DNA of 64,000 nt from Paenibacillus sp. OV219 (GCF_900110075.1 NZ_FOCJ01000002.1:248001-312000), one strand, 5' to 3'. Shown: positions 27,752-38,475, numbered from the stretch's first letter. The notes: generated by a model from the letters alone, not told the origin. Numbers and translations: made by a program.

Positions 27752-27790
27752 AGGACAAAGCAGTTATTAATCGCTCCGTCCTTTTTTTTG
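27752..27790 (+). terminator. Terminator after the S-layer gene
   Basis: AGGAC pairs with GTCCT around an imperfect stem, followed by TTTTTTTT. Confidence 0.55.
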
Positions 27791-27808
27791 CGTGCATCTA
27801 GAATTCTT

Positions 27809-27838
27809 TTGACAAAAAGAGACATACATCCTTAAAAT
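27809..27838 (+). promoter_or_regulatory. Promoter of trpB
   Basis: TTGACA (27809-27814), an 18-base spacer and TAAAAT (27833-27838), 48 bases before the start codon. No attenuator or T-box is apparent. Confidence 0.65.
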
Positions 27839-27886
27839 GGAAGGGGTTACATAGGTTAACGAATTGATCTTATGGAGGCTGGAGAG

Positions 27887-29038
27887 ATGGCAGAAAGAGG
27901 ATATTTTGGCGAGTTTGGCGGTAGCTTCGTTCCACCTGAACTGCAGGAAGTGTTAGATTATCTGGAATCTCAGTTTCTTAAGTACAAAGACGACCCTGAA
28001 TTCATTGAAGAATACCGTTACTATCTGCGCGAATACGTAGGCCGGGAGAATCCGCTAACCTATGCGAAGCAGCTAACCGAGAAGTGGGGCGGCGCGAAGA
28101 TTTATTTGAAACGCGAGGACCTAAACCATACAGGCGCGCACAAAATCAATAATGTAATCGGACAAATCCTGCTCGCCAAACGAATGGGCGCAAAGCGCGT
28201 CATTGCAGAAACAGGCGCAGGACAGCACGGAGTTGCAACAGCGACGGCATGTGCGATGTTCGACATGGAATGCATCATCTACATGGGGGCAGAGGACACA
28301 CGCCGTCAATCGCTTAACGTGTTCCGAATGGAGCTGCTAGGCGCCAAAGTCGTCCCGGTTGAGAAGGGCCAAGGCCGACTGAAGGATGCTGTAGACGAAG
28401 CGTTGAATGATCTCATCGCGAACTATCGCAATACGTTCTATCTGCTCGGTTCGGCGGTTGGGCCGCATCCGTTCCCGACGATGGTGAAGCATTTCCAATC
28501 GGTCATCAGTGAAGAGTCGAAGCGTCAAATTCTCGAAAAAGAAGGTCGTCTGCCGGATGCCGTCCTCGCTTGCGTCGGTGGTGGCAGTAACGCAATCGGG
28601 GCGTTCGCTCACTATATCGACGAGCCATCCGTTCGTCTCATCGGCGTTGAACCTGATCAAGCGCCGTCGCTCACGGAAGGCGTGCCTAGCGTGCTGCACG
28701 GATTCAAATGTCTCGTGCTGCTCGATGAGGAAGGCAACCCGAAGAAGACGTATTCGATTGCCGCTGGGCTGGACTATCCGGGTATCGGACCGGAGCACAG
28801 CAATATGAAAGTAAACGGCCGTGCGGAGTATGTCACGGTAACGAATGAAGAAGTGCTTGAAGCGTTCCAGGAGCTCTCGCGGACGGAAGGTATTATTCCT
28901 GCGCTTGAAAGCTCGCACGCGGTTGCCTATGCGAAGAAGCTCGCACCAACGCTAGATAAGGACAAGATACTGATTCTCAACTTGTCCGGTCGGGGCGACA
29001 AGGACGTGGAGCAAGTGTTCCACATGCTGCATAAGTAA
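27887..29038 (+). CDS. trpB: Tryptophan synthase beta chain
   Basis: Makes L-tryptophan from indole and serine with pyridoxal phosphate. It has 383 residues; the PLP lysine is in [11 protein letters not shown], the catalytic glutamate in [14 protein letters not shown], and the phosphate loop GGGSNAIG is intact. GGAGG at 27874-27878 is 8 bases before ATG 27887; an ATG at 27872 sits on the Shine-Dalgarno. It stands alone with its own promoter and terminator, with no trpA or other trp genes beside it. It may be a second or salvage copy or the only beta subunit. Confidence 0.95.
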   Translation: MAERGYFGEFGGSFVPPELQEVLDYLESQFLKYKDDPEFIEEYRYYLREYVGRENPLTYAKQLTEKWGGAKIYLKREDLNHTGAHKINNVIGQILLAKRMGAKRVIAETGAGQHGVATATACAMFDMECIIYMGAEDTRRQSLNVFRMELLGAKVVPVEKGQGRLKDAVDEALNDLIANYRNTFYLLGSAVGPHPFPTMVKHFQSVISEESKRQILEKEGRLPDAVLACVGGGSNAIGAFAHYIDEPSVRLIGVEPDQAPSLTEGVPSVLHGFKCLVLLDEEGNPKKTYSIAAGLDYPGIGPEHSNMKVNGRAEYVTVTNEEVLEAFQELSRTEGIIPALESSHAVAYAKKLAPTLDKDKILILNLSGRGDKDVEQVFHMLHK

Positions 29039-29098
29039 TCGCTTTGTGCTTTTGCAATGGGCATGATAGAATCATAGCTAAGTAGTCGACGAATTATT

Positions 29099-29155
29099 AC
29101 CTCCTTTGCTTCTTTCTGATTGAAAGTCAGAATGGCTGCAGGGGAGGTTTTTATT
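29099..29155 (+). terminator. Terminator after trpB
   Basis: ACCTCC...CTGAtt / AAGTCAG...GGAGGT form an imperfect hairpin followed by TTTTTA. Confidence 0.65.
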
Positions 29156-29174
29156 TCATTATATGGAGGACGTT

Positions 29175-29903
29175 ATGCATTGGAATGTTGTGAATGACTG
29201 GTCATTCGTACTGATGGAGGAGTCGCAGAAGCTTTACTTCACGCAGCTCATGTCGCAGCTTACGGAGCAATATGAATCGGAGACGATCTATCCGGATCAG
29301 GTCGATGTATTTAATTCGCTGAAGTTCACGCCATATGCGGCTACCCGTGTCGTCATTATTGGGCAAGACCCCTATCATGGGCCGGGTCAGGCGCACGGAC
29401 TTAGCTTCTCTGTGAGGCACGGAGTCAAGACACCGCCATCGCTGCAAAATATGTATAAAGAGCTGAAGGAGGACCTCGGCTGCGAGATTGCGGAGCACGG
29501 CTGTCTGGAATCGTGGGCGAAACAGGGTGTGCTGATGCTCAATACGGTATTGACGGTGAGAGCCGGAGAGCCTGCATCGCATAAGGGAATCGGCTGGGAG
29601 AGGTTCACCAATGCTGTCATTGCGGCACTGAATGCGAGAGAGCTGCCAATTGTGTTCATCCTGTGGGGCAAGCATGCGCAGGAGAAGGCAGCTTCTATTG
29701 ATGCGAGCCGGCACCGTGTGATTGAATCGGCGCATCCGAGTCCTTTTGCCGCGCGACGCGGTTTCTTCGGAAGCAAGCCGTTCTCGCGTGCGAATGGGTA
29801 TTTGCGTGAACTCGGCATGCTAGAGATTGATTGGGCGATCAAAGAACATACAGTGCAGCAGGATGCAGCTAATCGCGTAACTGAGGCTGAAGCTGCTAGG
29901 TAG
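29175..29903 (+). CDS. ung: Uracil-DNA glycosylase
   Basis: Family 1 enzyme removing uracil from DNA, 242 residues. The water-activating loop GQDPYHGPGQAHGLSFSV, the uracil pocket residues in MLNTVLTV, and the minor-groove loop HPSPFAARRGFFGSKPFS are all intact. GGAGG at 29165-29169 lies 5 bases before ATG 29175; the ATG at 29163 overlaps that site. The radical SAM gene follows after 14 bases, so the two are probably co-transcribed. Confidence 0.95.
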   Translation: MHWNVVNDWSFVLMEESQKLYFTQLMSQLTEQYESETIYPDQVDVFNSLKFTPYAATRVVIIGQDPYHGPGQAHGLSFSVRHGVKTPPSLQNMYKELKEDLGCEIAEHGCLESWAKQGVLMLNTVLTVRAGEPASHKGIGWERFTNAVIAALNARELPIVFILWGKHAQEKAASIDASRHRVIESAHPSPFAARRGFFGSKPFSRANGYLRELGMLEIDWAIKEHTVQQDAANRVTEAEAAR

Positions 29904-29917
29904 GGAGGCTGCGAGAG

Positions 29918-30748
29918 ATGGCTGATTCGAAGCCGGCGAGTATGAAGAAGAAAGCGCCTATCCGCCTGCTTAACCCGGCATCCGGTTATTTGACAGGTTA
30001 TAGCTACACGCTGAATCCGTATACGGGCTGCGCTTTCGGATGTTCCTATTGTTATGTAAGGCGAATGCCCATTGCGCTGTTTCGGAACGAGCCGTGGGGG
30101 GAGTGGGTGGACGCCAAGCCGCTGGATGAGGCGCAGTTCCGCAAAGAGTGGCATAAAGCGCTATCCAAAGGTGAAGTGACCGTCTTTATGTCATCCGCGA
30201 CCGACCCTTACCAGCCTGCGGAATTCAAAGAGCAGGTGACGCGCCGAGTGCTTGAGGTGATGGTCGAAGCGCCACCTGCATTCGTGATCGTTCAGACGCG
30301 CAGTCCGCTTGTCGAGCGAGACATCGACTTGCTGCAGCGACTTGGCGCTCATGTTCGTGTCAGCATGACGGTGGAAACGGACCTCGAATCCGTCCGCAAA
30401 GAGCTGACACCTGCGGCGCCGCCAATCGCCGCAAGGCTGCGCGCGCTTCGCTCGCTTCGCGAAGCGGGCATCGCCGTGCAAGCAGCCGTGTCACCGCTGC
30501 TGCCATGCAGCGAAGCGTTCCCCGCGCTGCTGGCGGAAGCGGCACCGCGCGTCGTCGTCGACGACTTCTTCCGCGGCGATGGCAGCAACGGGAAGCGCTC
30601 GGCGCAGCTGGGGATGGCCGAGCGTTATGGGGAGCTCGGCCATGGCGAGCTCTATACGCCGGAGACGGCGGACCGCTTCGTCGACGAGCTGAAGCGGCAT
30701 ATGCCCGAAGGAGCAGTTTACTTCGGGCAGGCAGGTTTTATGCCCTAA
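29918..30748 (+). CDS. Radical SAM protein related to spore photoproduct lyase (COG1533)
   Basis: 276 residues. The iron-sulfur motif CxxxCxxC is in TGCAFGCSYCYVRRMPI. Later segments FMSSATDPYQPAE, RSPLVERDIDLLQ and SMTVETDLESVRKELTP are those of the 'DNA repair photolyase'-like group. Lesion repair is not established for this subgroup. It is placed directly behind ung, which supports a nucleic-acid role by context. The last third is noticeably GC-rich. Confidence 0.85.
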   Translation: MADSKPASMKKKAPIRLLNPASGYLTGYSYTLNPYTGCAFGCSYCYVRRMPIALFRNEPWGEWVDAKPLDEAQFRKEWHKALSKGEVTVFMSSATDPYQPAEFKEQVTRRVLEVMVEAPPAFVIVQTRSPLVERDIDLLQRLGAHVRVSMTVETDLESVRKELTPAAPPIAARLRALRSLREAGIAVQAAVSPLLPCSEAFPALLAEAAPRVVVDDFFRGDGSNGKRSAQLGMAERYGELGHGELYTPETADRFVDELKRHMPEGAVYFGQAGFMP

Positions 30749-30752
30749 CAAC

Positions 30753-30800
30753 GAAAGACCCTTCTAGCGAACGATTAGTTCGCTAGAAGGGTCTTTCTTC
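30753..30800. terminator. Bidirectional terminator
   Basis: Perfect 20-base-pair stem: GAAAGACCCTTCTAGCGAAC (30753-30772), loop GATTA, complement 30778-30797. It lies between two convergent genes. Confidence 0.93.
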
Positions 30801-30804
30801 GCTT

Positions 30805-31824
30805 TTATTGATTCTCCGCAGCTGATGTCGCAGTCCCATCAGAATCCGCGGCAGAGGTGCCGTTATCTCCGATGATTCCGGTCGAGCCGCCAATGGAATT
30901 GCCAGATACGCCGAGAACTGGCTTGAAGGCAGAAGATACATAAGTGACTGCTTTCACTTCGGTAATGACCTGCGGGTACATTTTATCCTTATCCGGGTAA
31001 GTTGGCTCTACATAAATAATGGCTTGATCGCCCTCGAAGGAGATCGAGGAAATTCGTACGCCGTAGCCTGGATTCGGTGCCTGAGCGGACACCGTTACAG
31101 CATTGACATCGTTATTAACAGCTGTCGTTGTAAGCTTCACATCAAAGAGCGGTGACGAGTCCGGTTGTTCAACTGGCATCGATGGTTGGTCCTCCACGAA
31201 TTTAATTGTATTGTAGAGCCAGCCAGCAGCTTCGCTACGCGTAATAGCGGCTTTCGGATTGAACTTCTGGCTCGCATCTATCCCAATAATATGCGTTGTG
31301 ATCAACGTTTGAATGCTGCCCATGAAAGTTGGATTTACGTCAGCCTCATCCTTCAATACGACTCCGAGATCGTCGAAGGCAAAGTCTCCTGAGCGAATGA
31401 GCGCTTTGTAAAGATGATGCGCGAACTGCTCGCGTGTCATGTTCGCTGCAGGGTTCGTATCCCTAGCGAGATCGAGCGAATTGTACGCCGCGATAATGAA
31501 GGTATCTGCATACCAGGCATCATTCTTCATCATGGAGAAGCTGTCGGACACTTCAGGCTTTTTGAAGAAACGGAGATCATCAATGTTCAGCCCAAGCCCT
31601 TTCACCAGCATTGTAATGCCTGCAGCATAAGTCAGCGTGCCGTTTGGCGCAAATTGATCATTCTTGCTCGCATTGCCATTCAAAATACCGCGTTTCTGCA
31701 GCTCTGTGATTTTCGCATCATTCGGATCATTCTTCGTATCGGAGAACGCCCACACAGACTGAGTTACAGCCAGAAACAGCACAACAAGCATGGTTATGAC
31801 GAGTAGCGGTTTTTTCACATTCAT
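30805..31824 (-). CDS. S-layer-homology protein with PrcB-like C-terminal domain
   Basis: 339 residues with a signal peptide (LVVLFLAVTQSVWA). Three SLH modules follow (~27-200), the third containing FNPKAAITRSEAAGWLY. A ~90-residue domain then has the pattern NPGYGVRISSISFEGDQAII and a VITEVKAVTYV strand, resembling the PrcB C-terminal domain. It ends in a Ser/Gly/Thr-rich tail. It should be displayed on the cell wall. GAGGTGA precedes the ATG. Confidence 0.8.
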   Translation of the reverse strand: MNVKKPLLVITMLVVLFLAVTQSVWAFSDTKNDPNDAKITELQKRGILNGNASKNDQFAPNGTLTYAAGITMLVKGLGLNIDDLRFFKKPEVSDSFSMMKNDAWYADTFIIAAYNSLDLARDTNPAANMTREQFAHHLYKALIRSGDFAFDDLGVVLKDEADVNPTFMGSIQTLITTHIIGIDASQKFNPKAAITRSEAAGWLYNTIKFVEDQPSMPVEQPDSSPLFDVKLTTTAVNNDVNAVTVSAQAPNPGYGVRISSISFEGDQAIIYVEPTYPDKDKMYPQVITEVKAVTYVSSAFKPVLGVSGNSIGGSTGIIGDNGTSAADSDGTATSAAENQ

Positions 31825-31934
31825 TCACCTCGAAAGTTATTGGATTCCTTGATTTGCCTTTGTACTATGTAGACGCACCAACATGTCACAATGTTGCATG
31901 AGCTTGAGGTGCATTTTAAACGGAAGCGATGTGA

Positions 31935-32273
31935 TTATGGCCGTATGGTCACTCGCGTATGAATCGGGACAAGTGCGGACAATGCCAGAACATCCTCATT
32001 ATACATTCGGATGCAGCCGTGGGATACCATTCTGCCAATCGAGCCTGGATCACTCGTTCCGTGGATGCCGTAATGCGGCTTAGACAAGCCCATCCATAGC
32101 ACGCCGAAAGGGCCACCGGGGTTCGGCTGCTTGTTAATAATCTCGTATTCGCCAGTTGGCGTCCTTGTGAGCATCTTGCCTATACCTACAGGGAAACCTC
32201 TGACGACAATATTGCCATCCAACAAATATAATTGGCGGTCGGATAAATCAACGATGATCCGATACTGTGGCAC
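31935..32273 (-). CDS. L,D-transpeptidase (YkuD family)
   Basis: Small YkuD catalytic domain of 112 residues. The active site is [20 protein letters not shown], with the nucleophilic cysteine in SHGC and a catalytic histidine upstream. Start: GTG 32273 ([20 protein letters not shown]) has AAAGGAG about 10 bases upstream; the open frame runs to 32423 but gives no domain. No signal peptide is seen, as in other short Paenibacillus relatives. Expected to act on peptidoglycan cross-links. Confidence 0.85.
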   Translation of the reverse strand: MPQYRIIVDLSDRQLYLLDGNIVVRGFPVGIGKMLTRTPTGEYEIINKQPNPGGPFGVLWMGLSKPHYGIHGTSDPGSIGRMVSHGCIRMYNEDVLALSALVPIHTRVTIRP

Positions 32274-32441
32274 CTTAAGTTCACTCCTTTCCGTCAGCAT
32301 ATGTACTCGCGGCGAGTGAGGAATGGGCAGCAGGGCAATTGCTTGCAGGCGCATAGTTCGCTGCCTTTGAGGTGATACTACATGTCCGTGTGGAAAATCA
32401 AACCACAAGTGGCTGATCACCATAAAAGGGAGGAACGATAG

Positions 32442-33539
32442 ATGCTGAAACGTTCGATGCTGCTTGCGAGCACTGTACTGCTTCTTACTTCGTGCTCGTC
32501 CGGCAGCGGCAGCGGCAGCGGCAGCGGCGGCAGCACCGTCACAAAGAATAACACAGCAGGCTCAGTCGTTAATTTGAAAGCGCAAGGACAAGCATCCACG
32601 ATTAAGACGAGGCATTGGGAAGAGAAGGGCGGCGTATGGATACCTGCGGAGCGGGCGGCTACATATATGCAGTACCGCTTCGATGAGAATCCGAAAAATC
32701 ACGTCGCTTCAATGGGGTATGCAGATCCGGTTTACACGTTTAAAGTAGGCTCGAAACAAGCGAAGATTGGCGATCAGCAGATTCTGCTGAGTGATGCGCC
32801 GCGAATGATTGACAACAACGTCTGTCTGGAGCTTCGCTCCTTGTCTCAGCTCATCCAGCAGCCTGTTCGATGGGACTCCGGCAGCAGTACGGTTATTATT
32901 GAGGCGCAGAAGCATCAGCCGCCTACGAATGAGCTAGTGAATACACCTCCTGGAACGAATCAGTTCCGTGCCCAGTCGACGGATATGAGCACGGGCGATG
33001 ACAATCCCGACTACGATAATCCCGACAACTATGATGAATACGGGAATTACATCGGTGGAGGCCGACCTGGCAATAACGGAAATAACGGCAACAACAGCAA
33101 TAACGGCAACAATGGCAATGATGTCGAGAACGGGAACAACACGGCCGATCAGGATAAAGTCGACGAGGTCATCTCGTATGGGAAGCGTTACATGGGCGTG
33201 GATTACAAATTCAATGCAGCGGCCTATGCGGAGAGCCGCAAGTTCGATTGCTCCTCGTTTATACAGCATATTTTCAAGCATGTCGGGGTGGATCTGCCAC
33301 GTTCCTCGCGTTCACAATCGACCGTAGGCAAATATGTGTCACGTAAGAACTTTATCCCTGGCGATATCGTCTTCTTCTATACGCCGGGCCGGTACAAGAC
33401 GAACAATATCGTCGGACATGTCGGGCTCTATATCGGCAATAATCAGGTGCTTCAGACGTATGGGAATCCTGGGGTCACGATTACGAAGCTGCTGGGCAAT
33501 TGGGATGATCGGATTATGTGGGGAAGAAGAGTGCTTTAA
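32442..33539 (+). CDS. NlpC/P60 endopeptidase lipoprotein with stalk-type domain
   Basis: 365 residues. The lipobox LLTSC ends a 17-residue signal and a Gly-Ser repeat follows. Residues ~55-165 resemble a copper-amine-oxidase N-terminal stalk domain ([20 protein letters not shown]). An Asp/Asn-rich linker follows, then the NlpC/P60 domain: [11 protein letters not shown] (Cys), VGHVGLYIG (His). Predicted to cut peptide stems of peptidoglycan at the cell surface. Divergent from the L,D-transpeptidase gene, so both ends of this locus concern the wall. Confidence 0.87.
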   Translation: MLKRSMLLASTVLLLTSCSSGSGSGSGSGGSTVTKNNTAGSVVNLKAQGQASTIKTRHWEEKGGVWIPAERAATYMQYRFDENPKNHVASMGYADPVYTFKVGSKQAKIGDQQILLSDAPRMIDNNVCLELRSLSQLIQQPVRWDSGSSTVIIEAQKHQPPTNELVNTPPGTNQFRAQSTDMSTGDDNPDYDNPDNYDEYGNYIGGGRPGNNGNNGNNSNNGNNGNDVENGNNTADQDKVDEVISYGKRYMGVDYKFNAAAYAESRKFDCSSFIQHIFKHVGVDLPRSSRSQSTVGKYVSRKNFIPGDIVFFYTPGRYKTNNIVGHVGLYIGNNQVLQTYGNPGVTITKLLGNWDDRIMWGRRVL

Positions 33540-33545
33540 AAATAC

Positions 33546-33582
33546 AAAACCGTATGGAGCTTAGAGCTTCATACGGTTTTTG
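33546..33582. terminator. Bidirectional terminator
   Basis: AAAACCGTATG and CATACGGTTTTTG with an inner AGCT/AGCT pairing. It lies between the NlpC gene and the convergent germination operon. Confidence 0.85.
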
Positions 33583-34666
33583 CATTTGCGCGGTATTTCT
33601 TGCGAATCGACCCAACAATCCATAACAATATCGGGATGCCGACCAAATTGACGGGGAAGATCACATCACGCCAAAAGTTAGCGAAATCGATTGTATCGTC
33701 AATATTTCGCGGTATGAGAGAGATGGCAAATACGATTGGCGTTATGAGCCATATACTCTTCTTCCATTTCGGAAAGCGTAACAATTGTGCCGTACCGTAG
33801 CTGGTCACGAAGAAATAGAGGGCGAGTTTGATGAAGATGCCGATGATCCAGAGCAGGACGATGATGACATCAATATTCTGAATAAACTCCATGACCGAAA
33901 TATAGGTGACGACGGAATAGATGGGGTAAACAAAATGCCCTGCCAAATGCGGGCCAAAGACCAAGATGACGATGAAAGTGATGAACAGGATGGAAATGGA
34001 GGCAGCTGTAACGCCCAATATAGATGCCGCCATCGCACGCTCTGGTTTAGGCAAGAAGGCGATCAGCATGACGATCATGAACGATTCCGCGATGAAGGAG
34101 GCTGGAAATAAGCTTCCTTTCATAATGGGCAGCAAGCCCGTATTGGCATATACCGGCAATAGATTGAACAAGTTCCAATCCTTCACGCTAAGCAAAATAA
34201 TGAGCAGGCTGCCGATGATGCTAATCGGTCCGATAATTTCGCTGCATCGGCCTATGCTGGTAAGCCCGCCTGTGGAAGTGATGTAAACAACGGCAGCTAG
34301 CATGATGAGGCTGATCGTCCAGAGCGGCGTCTTGCTGAATAAGGCAATGAAGACGAAATCTGCAAACTCTCTTAATATCAAGCCTGTGATCGCAATCCAC
34401 ATCAGGAAGATCGGGATGAGGATGACGGTTCCGAGCCACTTTCCTAGAATAGTTTGCGTGTATTGAATAAACGTTTGCTTCGGATGGAGCAAGCTGACTT
34501 TCACGGCAATATAGGTCGTCACTAAACCGATCAAGCTCGCAGCGATGATGGACAGCCAAGCGTCTTGTTTCGCTGCTAGTATTGCGGGTGATATGGTGAA
34601 TATGGCAGTCTTCCCGTAATCGAGCGTATATACGAGCCAAAATAGCTGATAACCCGAGATCTTCAT
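33569..34666 (-). CDS. Spore germination permease, GerB family
   Basis: 365-residue membrane protein with about ten spans (APC-like GerAB/ArcD group), starting MKISGYQLFWLVYTLDYGKT. It binds germinant and works with GerA and GerC in the inner spore membrane. ATG 34666 is chosen; an in-frame GTG at 34678 is possible. The frame is intact although the other two genes of this operon are broken, so the complex may no longer be made. The last codons overlap the terminator. Confidence 0.88.
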   Translation of the reverse strand: MKISGYQLFWLVYTLDYGKTAIFTISPAILAAKQDAWLSIIAASLIGLVTTYIAVKVSLLHPKQTFIQYTQTILGKWLGTVILIPIFLMWIAITGLILREFADFVFIALFSKTPLWTISLIMLAAVVYITSTGGLTSIGRCSEIIGPISIIGSLLIILLSVKDWNLFNLLPVYANTGLLPIMKGSLFPASFIAESFMIVMLIAFLPKPERAMAASILGVTAASISILFITFIVILVFGPHLAGHFVYPIYSVVTYISVMEFIQNIDVIIVLLWIIGIFIKLALYFFVTSYGTAQLLRFPKWKKSIWLITPIVFAISLIPRNIDDTIDFANFWRDVIFPVNLVGIPILLWIVGSIRKKYRANAKTV

Positions 34667-34674
34667 CCTATCAC

Positions 34675-35834
34675 TCACTTTTCACTTATTAGCGCCGGAC
34701 CCACGAGGCCGATATGCTTTAATTTCAAATTGACATGGACCGTTACTTCAACATTTGGGAAAATCGCCTCCCATTGTCCCTTCATTTGTTCCCACGCATC
34801 GGATGCTGCCGATTTAGAACGGTGCTGAAGCCGAGTACGTCGGTACCATATTGCTTCTGCACCTTCTTGATCATCTCGAGGACATGCTCGCTCGTCTTCG
34901 CATTGAACCGATCCTGCACGATCTGGAGATGTTCCTGTTTGCTTAGGTCTAGCTTCGTCTCGTTCTCGCCGACATGCCCTCCGCCAGTAAGCTCAATCTC
35001 CATCTTTACTTTGTTTGTCCCAGAGATGCTGCTTGTTAGCTTGCTGCCAAATTGGGTGACATGGACACCGACGATTCCGCCGCCTTGATCCGGGAAGCGT
35101 TCAGCTAAGTCAAGGTACTTGAGTCCATTAAGCATCCACAGGCGATAGGAGGCCTCGATAAAATTCAAATATCCGACGAGTTTATAATCGTGGTTAAACA
35201 GCGCACGTCCATAGAATCGGATCGTTCTTTGCGGGGAAGCTCCCTGCACGATATCAACGGCCGGCAAAGTAGGGCAGCTGCCTTCTTCATTCGAAGCGAG
35301 CAAGAAGCCGAGATATGATGTGCCTATAGAGCCGCCAACCGCACGATGGATTTTGACCGATGCGACGGAAGGGATTTTCTCCAGCGGGTAAGGCACTTGC
35401 AGCACATCCAAGCCCGTATTGCCTTTGACCACCCAAATGTCCATACGGATGCGGTTGCCTGGATCCCGAGTGAACGCATCCATCATGTCATAAACGCCTT
35501 TTTTTGCTAGATCTTCACCAATGTAGAAGTTTCGTCGATGACCGCGGGTAACGATGCGAGAAAGCTTTTGCCGCATCATTTGAATGGACTCAAAATAGCT
35601 GTGTCCGCCACCCGACTCGATAAAGAACGGTTTCTCGCCGGAAGTACCGCCAGTCGTGTTTGCCCGGGAAGGGATAAAGAATTGAGCGGAGGTCAGAATT
35701 GTTCCGTCCTGCTGCAAATCAGCCGCTGCCGCAAGATCGAATACGCGATCCGATAGTTCTTCCCGATCCCAACAGCCAGTTATGAATGCCATGCAGCTAA
35801 CTGCACAGAGGAGGGCGACTACGCGAGGTTTCAT
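34675..35834 (-). pseudogene. Ger(x)C lipoprotein gene with a 3' frameshift
   Basis: Begins MKPRVVALLCAVSCMAFITGC, a normal Ger(x)C signal and lipobox, then the WDREELSD motif. The frame runs to NRQHPMRGNK and stops at 34782. If one base is restored at ~34800, the frame continues as DAWEQMKGQWEAIFPNVEV and ends LVGPALISEK at 34675. This aligns with the ending of the intact paralogue at 59891-61012 (HPKIWKSMNW...). Loss of one C in CATCC(C)GATG explains it. The natural end overlaps the gerB start region. Confidence 0.8.
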
Positions 35835-37291
35835 TTGGATTCGCCTCCTTGTTTGCCGCTTGGCTGCGTGCGTATGGTCCACCATGGGGCTCGGATGAAG
35901 ATATCTCTTAATTTACTGCGTTCCATTGGAGCGACCGGACTTAGATAAGGGACTCCGAAAGACTCCAGATTTGTTAAATGAATGAGCAGAAATAAGGACG
36001 CCATCGTAATGCCATATAAACCGAACATCCCCGAACAGATGAGCATTGGAAAACGAAGCATACGAAATGCGATACCCATGTTGTATCTCGGCGTGACAAG
36101 CGATGCGATTCCGGTTACCGATACAACAATAACCATCGGTGCGGATACGATCCCCGCCTGGACAGCTGCTTGTCCGATAACGATAGCTCCGACAATGCTG
36201 ATGGCCGAACCTGTCTGACGAGGCATCCGTATGCCGGCTTCGCGCAAGCCCTCGAACAAAAATTCCATCAACAGCGCTTCGATCACCGCCGGAAAAGGCA
36301 CCCCTTCGCGAGCAGAGGCGATGCTAAGCAGCAAATTTGTCGGGATTAATTGAGGGTGAAACGTTGTAATGGCGACATAGAACGAAGGCAGGAATAGAGA
36401 AGTGAAAATTAAGAGCATTCGTAACCAGCGGGTGAAGGAAGCATAGATAAACCGTTCATAGTAATCATCAGCCGACTGGAAGGCAGTCCATAATGTACAA
36501 GGGACGATAAGGACGAGAGGATTGCCGTCGATGAATATGGCTACTTTGCGTTCCGCAAGGCTTGAGGCAACGATATCCGGGCGCTCGCTCTTCTGTACTT
36601 GCGGGAAAACCGTAAACGGTTGATCCTCGATAAACTCCTCAATGACGTTCCCGCTCAGCACCGTATCGATCCGAACCTTACGAATGCGATTCCGGACCTC
36701 TTCAACGACCGATTCTTGCGCGACTCCGTGTATATAGGCGATTACAATCGTCGTTCTTGAGAGATTGCCAACGGTTACGGACTCCATCTTCAAATCTTTG
36801 CTCTGAATCTTCCTGCGTACGAGAGCCGTATTCACGTTCATGCTCTCGGTAAATCCTTCGCGTGGGCCTTGTATGGTGACTTCTGTGGAAGGCTCTCCGA
36901 CGGTTCGATGCTCGAAGCCCTTCAAGTCTGCAATGACAGTTTACTCATAGCCGTCAATTAATAGGGCAGCACAGCCGGACAAGATGTCCTTTTCGATATC
37001 CTCGAAGTTGTCCGCTGTTTGTATGCTTGCAATTGGAAATAGCTGCTCCAATATGTTGTCAAATGCGATGGGCTTATCTCGTTCAAGGGAAGGCGTTCCG
37101 AACATCCAAGACTTTAACAGGACATTATCGAGTGCCGAGGTGTCCACCAAACCATCTACATAAACGAGCAGCGCTTGGATTTCGCCAAACATTTGGACAC
37201 GCCGGAAGATGATATCGTAACTATCCTTAAACGTATTTCTGAGCAGGCTTTCATTCTTCTGCAACGACTGAGTGAGCTGTTCCGTGGACAA
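35831..37291 (-). pseudogene. GerA-family germinant receptor gene with an internal stop
   Basis: The two halves are in the same frame, separated by one TAA at 36941-36943 (LLIDGYE, stop, TVIADLKGFEHRT). GerA proteins read straight through here; a CAA (Gln) to TAA change would explain it. Everything after it is normal GerA: PREGFTESMNVNTALVRRKI, RPDIVASSLAERKVAIFIDG, and five C-terminal spans. The start is probably TTG 37291, 7 bases after GGAGG. The end overlaps gerC by 4 bases. Confidence 0.85.
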
Positions 37292-37382
37292 AAAGGTGCC
37301 TCCCTCCATTAGAAATAATTAGCAATTAAAGTTCCTCGATTGAGGTGGATTTATCCCGAATGGCTGATTAGTCAAGAAAAAA

Positions 37383-37427
37383 GAGAGGCTTCCCGTAAGT
37401 TCAAATTGAACTTCTAGGAAGCCTCTT
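37383..37427 (-). terminator. Terminator of the nuclease gene
   Basis: AGAGGCTTCC (37384-37393) pairs with GGAAGCCTCT (37417-37426), with an inner AGTTCAA/TTGAACTT helix. On the minus strand it is followed by a T-rich run. Confidence 0.85.
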
Positions 37428-37440
37428 TGGTAGGGCGCAA

Positions 37441-38475
37441 TTATTCGCAAGCGACACCGTCGTGGTCACGGTCCAGTTTGGTGCTATAGCCTGGCTGACC
37501 TTGGCGTAGCGGAGCTTTACCTGCGGCTCTTACGGCAGCGCAGTTTTTGTAATAAGCGCTACTGGGTTTCGTTGCAGGCTTCGGTGTTGTTGTTGGTTTC
37601 GGCGTTGGTTTCGCAATCGGTTTAGCTGGGGCGGCGGTACCTGAGTTTGTATCCATTACGATCAGTACGCGTGTACCGTCAGGGAAACTCTGCATATGAT
37701 TGCCTACCCATGAGCCTGCACCACGATTATCTGAGGACTTAACATAAGCAACATCGGCTCCTGCTCCACCCTCTGCACACATGGCCATTGGGAATTCGTC
37801 TCGATCGTAGCCGTCTTTAGTTGGGATGCCGCTAAGTGACTCCTCCCGATTATGATCAGCTCCTCCCCGAGCAATGGTGCAGATCGGGGATTCACCTCGA
37901 CTCATTGCACTTTTAATATGAGCCGACGTCTGGGGGTAGCGGACTGCTGGGAAGTAAATGACCTTGCTATGCGCTTGGGTATTAATATAAACCGCTCTTA
38001 TTGTGGCATCCCAGGTCACGTATTTCATAAGCAGTTCACCGGCTGCTCGTACGGGAACATACGTAACGCTATTTATAATTTTAGGGGCGGTGGTTGCTTG
38101 CTTGCCGTTAACAATTAACTTTAGAGTGTGACTCGTAGGCTTTGGGCTTGACTGATTCTGATCATTAATGTAGACCGTTTTCGTCGCCGCGTCCCATGAC
38201 ACGGTCTTCTTGAGGAGCTCGCCCGCTGCACGTACGGGAACATAAGTAGCACCACTAATCACTTTCGGGGAAGCTGTTGACTGATTTCCATTCACAAATA
38301 ACCGAATAGCTGTACCCGTTGCCTGCATGCGTAGGGGCTGCTCCACGGTGTCGATAATCCGCTTATTCGAGATCGAATTTGGCTGGCTTACGTGATCAGG
38401 TGCCTCGTGCGACTTTTGCAGACATCCAGTGAATGTAGTGGACATTGCCGCCAATAGGATGATTTTCTTTAGCAT
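37441..38475 (-). CDS. Secreted lipoprotein nuclease: two stalk domains, NucB-like domain, excalibur domain
   Basis: 344 residues in four parts. The lipobox is TFTGC (residue ~18). Two copper-amine-oxidase-like stalk domains follow (~55-105 and ~115-168; each with [12 protein letters not shown] and VYIN). A NucA/NucB-type DNase domain comes next (~170-270; [25 protein letters not shown]). After a Pro/Thr/Lys linker there is a C-terminal excalibur calcium-binding module ([11 protein letters not shown] ... [11 protein letters not shown]). NucB enzymes degrade extracellular DNA during sporulation; this one is likely anchored and wall-associated. AAAGGAG precedes the ATG. Confidence 0.88.
   Translation of the reverse strand: MLKKIILLAAMSTTFTGCLQKSHEAPDHVSQPNSISNKRIIDTVEQPLRMQATGTAIRLFVNGNQSTASPKVISGATYVPVRAAGELLKKTVSWDAATKTVYINDQNQSSPKPTSHTLKLIVNGKQATTAPKIINSVTYVPVRAAGELLMKYVTWDATIRAVYINTQAHSKVIYFPAVRYPQTSAHIKSAMSRGESPICTIARGGADHNREESLSGIPTKDGYDRDEFPMAMCAEGGAGADVAYVKSSDNRGAGSWVGNHMQSFPDGTRVLIVMDTNSGTAAPAKPIAKPTPKPTTTPKPATKPSSAYYKNCAAVRAAGKAPLRQGQPGYSTKLDRDHDGVACE

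Noticed and set aside
27720-27886. T-box or trp attenuator upstream of trpB
   Set aside because: No specifier loop, T-box TGGNACCGCG-like sequence or leader peptide with Trp codons; only a simple promoter.
29202-30154. Long minus-strand frames opposite ung and the radical SAM gene
   Set aside because: Shadow frames of well-supported genes, without ribosome sites.
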